From Pseudomonadota bacterium (GTDB lineage Bacteria; Pseudomonadota; Alphaproteobacteria; Rhizobiales; Xanthobacteraceae), in contig JAEZMT010000008.1 in the NCBI GenBank assembly GCA_023442085.1, positions 1-16,004 of the forward strand: a DNA stretch of 16,004 nt, given 5' to 3'. Below are positions 13,013 to 16,004 of this stretch, piece after piece. Both the position numbers and the translations under genes were made by a program. Under the pieces are notes generated by a model, which did no database searches, was not told the origin of the DNA, and worked only from the letters and a program-made list of their open reading frames with translations. How positions within the stretch are numbered: position 1 is the stretch's first letter; each line of letters opens with the position of its first letter.

Positions 13013-14434
13013 TCAGGACGGCGGGGGCGGCGCTGCCGCTGCGGGCAGCACCAGTTCCGTGCGGAGCCCGCCGATGGGAGCCGAGCTCAGTTCGAACCGA
13101 CCGCCATAGAGCAGCGCCAATTCCTGCACGATGGACAGGCCCAGGCCGGAGCCGGGCTTGGATTCGTCCAGCCGCCGCCCGCGACGACCCACATCCACCC
13201 GCCGGGCGGGGTCGAGGCCGGGGCCATCGTCATCGATGGTCACGTGGAAATACACCCGGTCGCCGGGGGTGCGCGGCCGTTCCACCAGCACCTCGACCTC
13301 CACGCGGGAGGAGGCCCACTTGCAGGCATTGTCGATGAGATTGCCGAACATCTCCTCGAGGTCCTGCCGCTCGCCGCGGAAGTGCACGTCCTCGGGAATG
13401 CGCACGTCGATGGCGAGATCCTTGGTGCGGTGGATCTTTTCCATCGTGCGGGCCAGCGCGGTGATGACCGCCGTCACCTCGCACACGCTCGCCACCACGG
13501 AGATGCGGGCGGCCATGCGGGCGCGCTCCAGATGGTGCGCCACCTGGTCCCGCATGACGCCGGCCTGGTCGCGCACGCGCATCGCGAGCGGATCGTCGCG
13601 GGTGCCGGCCTCGTTCATCAGCACGGAAAGGGGGGTCTTGAGCGCATGGGCGAGGTTGCCGACGTGGGTGCGGGCGCGGTCCACGATCTCGTGGTTGGCG
13701 TCGATGAGGGCGTTCACCTCGCGCACCAGCGGCACGATCTCGACGGGATAGGTGCCCTCCAGCCGCTCGGCCTTGCCGGAGCGCACGTCCGAAAGCGCCT
13801 GGGAGATGCGGGTCAGCGGCTTCAGCCCGAACCGCACCTGCACGATCACCACGAGGAGGAAGGCGCAGGCCAGCACCACCAGCGTCGCAGCGAGCGAGAA
13901 GTTGAAGGCAGAGATCTCCGCTTCGAGATCGGACGCGGCGGCCGCCACAGAGACGATGTAATGGGCATCCGGCCCAAGGTCCACGTCGCGCTCCACGACG
14001 CGCACGGCGACGTTGCCCGGACCCGTGGCATAGCCCTGCCGCATCAGGCCGGGGCGCCCGCTGATGCCCTGCGCGGCCAGCAGCGGAAGACTTTCGCCCA
14101 CAAGCGAGCGTGAGGTCCGCCGCTCCATCGCCTCGCCGGACTTGAGCGCGATCTGCCAGTACCAGCCGGAATGGGGGAAGGCGAAGAGGGGGTCGGCAAG
14201 GCCCGCCGGCTCGGGCAGGCGTTCCGACGCATTGGCCACGTCCGCGACGATGATCTTCAGATAGATGTCCAGCTGCCGGTCGAACGCCCGCTCGGCGGAG
14301 CTGCGATAGAGCGAGGCGAGCACGAGCCCCACCACCAGCAGCACCACCACGGTGATGCCCATGGCGGAGAGCACGAGGCGGAACGCCAGGGAGCCGGGGG
14401 TGTACTCCGGCGGGCGGCGAGCCGCATCCACCAT
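13013..14434 (-). CDS. feuQ: Sensor histidine kinase, FeuQ-like
   Basis: The 473-residue protein has an N-terminal transmembrane helix (about 19-42), a periplasmic sensor of about 135 residues, and a second membrane helix (about 178-201). A HAMP-like linker (FGLKPLTRISQALSDVRSGK) follows. The H-box is NLAHALKTPLSVL with His263, the N-box is GNLIDNACKWA (364-374), the G1 box is DDDGPGL (401-407) and the G2 box is GSGLGLSI (428-435). All catalytic blocks are present, so it should autophosphorylate and signal to the response regulator encoded 64 bases upstream. The pair resembles FeuQ-FeuP of rhizobia, linked there to iron uptake and to cyclic glucan export. The assignment rests mainly on the regulator's similarity and gene order. 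A PhoQ/QseC-type paralogue is the alternative. Confidence 0.85.
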   Translation of the reverse strand: MVDAARRPPEYTPGSLAFRLVLSAMGITVVVLLVVGLVLASLYRSSAERAFDRQLDIYLKIIVADVANASERLPEPAGLADPLFAFPHSGWYWQIALKSGEAMERRTSRSLVGESLPLLAAQGISGRPGLMRQGYATGPGNVAVRVVERDVDLGPDAHYIVSVAAAASDLEAEISAFNFSLAATLVVLACAFLLVVIVQVRFGLKPLTRISQALSDVRSGKAERLEGTYPVEIVPLVREVNALIDANHEIVDRARTHVGNLAHALKTPLSVLMNEAGTRDDPLAMRVRDQAGVMRDQVAHHLERARMAARISVVASVCEVTAVITALARTMEKIHRTKDLAIDVRIPEDVHFRGERQDLEEMFGNLIDNACKWASSRVEVEVLVERPRTPGDRVYFHVTIDDDGPGLDPARRVDVGRRGRRLDESKPGSGLGLSIVQELALLYGGRFELSSAPIGGLRTELVLPAAAAPPPPS

Positions 14435-14498
14435 GTCAGCGCCCCGCCGTGCGCGAGCGGACCTTAAGGGAGCAGGCCGGACGGGAGCTGGTCATGGG

Positions 14499-15170
14499 TC
14501 AGCGCGGCTCCTCGGGGGCCGCGAGGAGATAGCCGAGGCCGCGTACCGTCTGGATCACGTCGCAGTCAAGCTTCTTGCGCAGGCGCCCCACGAACACCTC
14601 GATGGTGTTGGAATCGCGGTCGAAATCCTGATCGTAGAGGTGCTCCACCAATTCCCCGCGCGACACCACACGCCCCGCATGGTGCATGAGGTAGGAGAGC
14701 AGGCGATATTCGTGCGACGTGAGCTTGACCGGATTGCCATCCACCGTGACGCGGCCGGAGCGCGTGTCGAGCCGCACCGGGCCGCAGGACATCTCGCTGG
14801 AGGCGTGGCCGGTGGCCCGTCGCAGCAAGGCGCGCAGGCGGGCGAGCACCTCCTCCATGTGGAAGGGCTTGGCGACGTAATCGTCGGCGCCGGCATCGAA
14901 GCCCTGCACCTTGTCGCTCCAGCGGTCGCGCGCGGTGAGGATGAGGACGGGGGTGGTCTTGCCCGCCCGCCGCCAGCTTTCCAGCACGGAGATGCCGTCC
15001 AGCTTCGGCAGGCCAATGTCGAGCACGATGGCGTCGTAAGGCTCGGTTTCGCCGAGGAACTGGCCTTCCAGCCCGTCATAGGCCCGGTCGACGGCATAGC
15101 CGGCGTCGCCCAACGCCTCGACGAGCTGCCGGTTCAGCTCGGGATCGTCCTCGATCACCAACAAGCGCAC
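14499..15170 (-). CDS. feuP: OmpR/PhoB-family response regulator, FeuP-like
   Basis: The 223-residue protein has a receiver domain with acidic residues Asp8-Asp9, phospho-acceptor Asp51 (IVLDIGLPKLDG), Thr79 and Lys101 (DDYVAKPFHMEEV). A winged-helix DNA-binding domain from about residue 130 follows, with VKLTSHEYRLLSYLMHHAGR and NTIEVFVGRLRKKL. The blocks RDRWSDKVQGFDAGADDYV and YDQDFDRDSNTIEVFV closely recall FeuP of Rhizobium, Sinorhizobium and Brucella. The start is GTG (15168-15170), supported by GGAGGGG five bases upstream. The kinase gene follows downstream on the same strand. Direct and inverted repeats upstream (15206-15244) could be autoregulatory binding sites. Symbol given by resemblance from memory. 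Confidence 0.88.
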   Translation of the reverse strand: MRLLVIEDDPELNRQLVEALGDAGYAVDRAYDGLEGQFLGETEPYDAIVLDIGLPKLDGISVLESWRRAGKTTPVLILTARDRWSDKVQGFDAGADDYVAKPFHMEEVLARLRALLRRATGHASSEMSCGPVRLDTRSGRVTVDGNPVKLTSHEYRLLSYLMHHAGRVVSRGELVEHLYDQDFDRDSNTIEVFVGRLRKKLDCDVIQTVRGLGYLLAAPEEPR

Positions 15171-15205
15171 GGTGCCCCTCCGCCTTCGCCCGATCCTCCT
15201 TAAGC

Positions 15206-15244
15206 GACAGAGGCCAAGAATGACAGAGCCTTGCGCGCCTGTCA
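15206..15244 (-). promoter_or_regulatory. Direct and inverted repeats upstream of the feuP-like gene
   Basis: On the plus strand GACAGAG occurs at 15206-15212 and again at 15222-15228, 16 bases apart. TGACAG at 15221-15226 also forms a perfect inverted repeat with CTGTCA at 15239-15244. The cluster begins 36 bases upstream of the GTG start, where a response regulator could bind. No clear -35/-10 hexamers are visible. Confidence 0.35.
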
Positions 15245-15312
15245 GCGATGACGGGGCGCCGCAGGAAGCGCTTGGGCCGTCGGTCCCGGTCTTCGACCGG
15301 CGCCAAACCGGC

Positions 15313-15469
15313 CACGCTCAAGCGCCGCGCGGTTATTTTTGGGAGGTCACGCTCAAGCGCCGCGCGGGCTCTTTGGGGGCCACGCTCAAGCGCCGCGCGG
15401 GCTTCATGCGGGACCACGCTCAGGCGCCGCGCGGGCTTTATGGGGGCAAGCTCGGGCGCCCGGCGCGCC
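15313..15469. repeat. Five tandem ~34-bp repeats in a gene-free stretch
   Basis: Units start at 15313, 15348, 15381, 15415 and 15447, giving spacings of 35, 33, 34 and 32. The first three share an identical 20-base core, CACGCTCAAGCGCCGCGCGG; the fourth differs at one base (CTCAGG) and the fifth is degenerate (CAAGCTCGGGCGCC...). The rest of each unit is a short variable G/T-rich part such as GCTTTATGGGGGC. The core contains the 8-bp palindrome CCGCGCGG. The changing spacing is not a multiple of three, so the array would not hold a reading frame. It fills most of the 301-bp stretch 15171-15471, in which I see no credible gene. Confidence 0.85.
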
Positions 15470-15471
15470 CC

Positions 15472-15693
15472 TCACCGCCAGCCGCACAGGCGTCGGCCGA
15501 CAGCATTCGCGGCCTTGGCCTGGCGGATGGTCTCGTCGGTGTCGGAGAGGGACCAGCGGATGGGGGCGGCGGCGCCGCAATAGACCCTAGTCGCGCCGGA
15601 ACCCGTCGTCGTCGCGCAGCCGGCGAGCATCGCCGTCGCGGCGAGCGGCAGCATCCCGCGCAGACCGCGCGGCAGAAAGGCTTTTCGAGACAT
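15472..15693 (-). CDS. Small lipoprotein, probable o-spanin (Rz1-like)
   Basis: The 73-residue protein begins MSRKAFLPRGLRG, followed by a hydrophobic stretch ending MLAGC, a good lipobox, so the mature lipoprotein would start at Cys26 and be 48 residues long. The mature part contains YCGAAAPIRWSLSDTDETIR and ends with NAVGRRLCGWR, a pattern I recognise from small phage-encoded lysis-region proteins (PI-W...DTDETI...NAVG...CGW). AAGGAGA lies seven bases before the ATG. Its first 107 bases overlap the 3' end of the neighbouring membrane protein gene in another frame, the classic Rz/Rz1 arrangement for paired outer and inner spanins that fuse the membranes at the end of phage lysis. Phage origin is inferred from this arrangement. 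Confidence 0.72.
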   Translation of the reverse strand: MSRKAFLPRGLRGMLPLAATAMLAGCATTTGSGATRVYCGAAAPIRWSLSDTDETIRQAKAANAVGRRLCGWR

Positions 15694-15907
15694 CGCGTTC
15701 TCCTTCCTTCAGGGCGCGGTCATAGCCGCGCTGGGCGGCGCGCCGGGTGACGAGGACGACGGCGAGGACGGCGGCGGCGATCCCCGCCGCCCGCACGCCG
15801 AACAGGCGCAGCAGAACCGCCACGGCGAGGGCGCCGGGGATGCTCCAGGCCCACCACGGCACGGCGTAGCCGAAGACGCCCGCAAGGGCGTCGAGCGCCC
15901 CGCTCAC
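15587..15907 (-). CDS. Membrane-anchored charged-helix protein, probable i-spanin (Rz-like)
   Basis: The 106-residue protein starts at GTG (15905-15907), overlapping the stop of the preceding gene as GTGA. It begins with one or two hydrophobic segments (about 12-34 and 37-55, with PWWAWSIPGALAVAVLLRLF). These are followed by a long, strongly charged helix (about 58-106: RAAQRGYDRALKEGERDV, then SLSAARSARDAAARRD), suitable for a coiled coil. This is the layout of inner-membrane spanin subunits, although many of these have only one membrane segment. A longer in-frame reading to 15982 adds a low-complexity Arg/Gly stretch and is rejected. The overlap with the o-spanin-like gene supports the call. 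A two-segment holin-like protein is the main alternative. Confidence 0.6.
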   Translation of the reverse strand: MSGALDALAGVFGYAVPWWAWSIPGALAVAVLLRLFGVRAAGIAAAVLAVVLVTRRAAQRGYDRALKEGERDVSKSLSAARSARDAAARRDGDARRLRDDDGFRRD

Positions 15908-16004
15908 GGCTTCGCCTCCCCTGCCACGCCGGTGCCGAGGTCGAGCACCTCCGCCCGCTTCGCGCCCGCGTGCGCGCTCCACCAGACCCAGGCGAGGCCC
16001 GCAA
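15904..16004 (-). CDS. C-terminal fragment of an unidentified gene upstream of the spanin pair (partial)
   Basis: The last 33 codons end at a TGA (15904-15906) whose bases form GTGA with the start of the next gene. The peptide contains AGLAWVWWSAHAGAKRAEVL and ends GVAGEAKP. The tight overlap shows it is read in the same unit as the spanin-like genes, so a lysis gene (endolysin or holin) is plausible. Too little is present to identify it; the rest lies beyond the window edge. Confidence 0.5.
   Translation of the reverse strand, partial: AGLAWVWWSAHAGAKRAEVLDLGTGVAGEAKP

Noticed and set aside
15313..15469. Tandem array as a CRISPR
   Set aside because: The parts between cores are only about 12-15 bases and resemble each other, unlike CRISPR spacers, and no cas genes are present.
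15172..15750. Plus-strand frame of 192 codons across the tandem repeats
   Set aside because: It opposes the spanin-like genes, has no ribosome site, and its repeated peptides shift frame between units.

Overview
The window looks like a high-GC alphaproteobacterial chromosome, most likely of the order Hyphomicrobiales (Rhizobiales). I base this on very GC-rich third codon positions, a FeuP/FeuQ-type two-component pair, an RT0821/Lpp0805-type surface lipoprotein and a FixK/FNR-like box. A Xanthobacteraceae-like host is plausible, but I cannot prove it from sequence alone.

Positions 1-10605 hold a probable catabolic cluster for an N-methylated amine or amino-acid derivative. After the 3' end of a probable VOC-type ring-cleaving dioxygenase and a strong bidirectional terminator comes a stand-alone GcvT-fold (aminomethyltransferase-like) gene on the minus strand (190-1320). 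A 402-bp, locally AT-rich divergent region (1321-1722) separates it from a plus-strand operon. That operon holds an acyl-CoA-dehydrogenase-fold flavoprotein lacking the usual catalytic Glu (1723-3126), an HpaC-type flavin reductase (3217-3765) and a large DUF1989-GcvT fusion (3766-6063). A possible terminator and a new promoter follow, then a second plus-strand operon: an APC permease (6294-7976) and three genes in the order dmmA-dmmB-dmmC (7988-10605). These last three encode the Zn-ribbon-like, FMN/2Fe-2S reductase and heme-PAS (DUF3445) subunits of a dimethylamine-monooxygenase / heme-dependent oxidative N-demethylase system. The usual tetrahydrofolate-binding partner (DmmD, GcvT fold) is absent from its expected place upstream of dmmA. 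The two GcvT-fold proteins elsewhere in the cluster could replace it.

Inferred working model: the permease imports an N-methylated compound; the ACAD-fold monooxygenase and its reductase hydroxylate or activate it; DmmABC oxidatively removes methyl groups; the GcvT-fold proteins trap the formaldehyde on tetrahydrofolate; and the DUF1989 part may act on an amidine- or urea-like C-N group. The set, and especially the DUF1989-GcvT fusion, is the best candidate here for an undescribed pathway.

Positions 10606-15170 look like ordinary chromosome: a MarC-family membrane protein (minus), a tandem-domain universal stress protein (plus) behind a FixK/FNR-like box, a small surface lipoprotein (minus), and the feuQ-feuP-like kinase and regulator (minus, regulator first). 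A gene-free stretch (15171-15471) carries direct and inverted repeats near the regulator's start and a run of five ~34-bp tandem repeats.

The right edge (15472-16004, minus) shows a phage-like lysis module: a short lipoprotein (o-spanin/Rz1-like) overlapping out of frame with a membrane-anchored charged-helix protein (i-spanin/Rz-like). The latter's GTG start overlaps the stop of a further gene cut by the window edge. This suggests that a prophage, phage remnant or gene transfer agent begins here.
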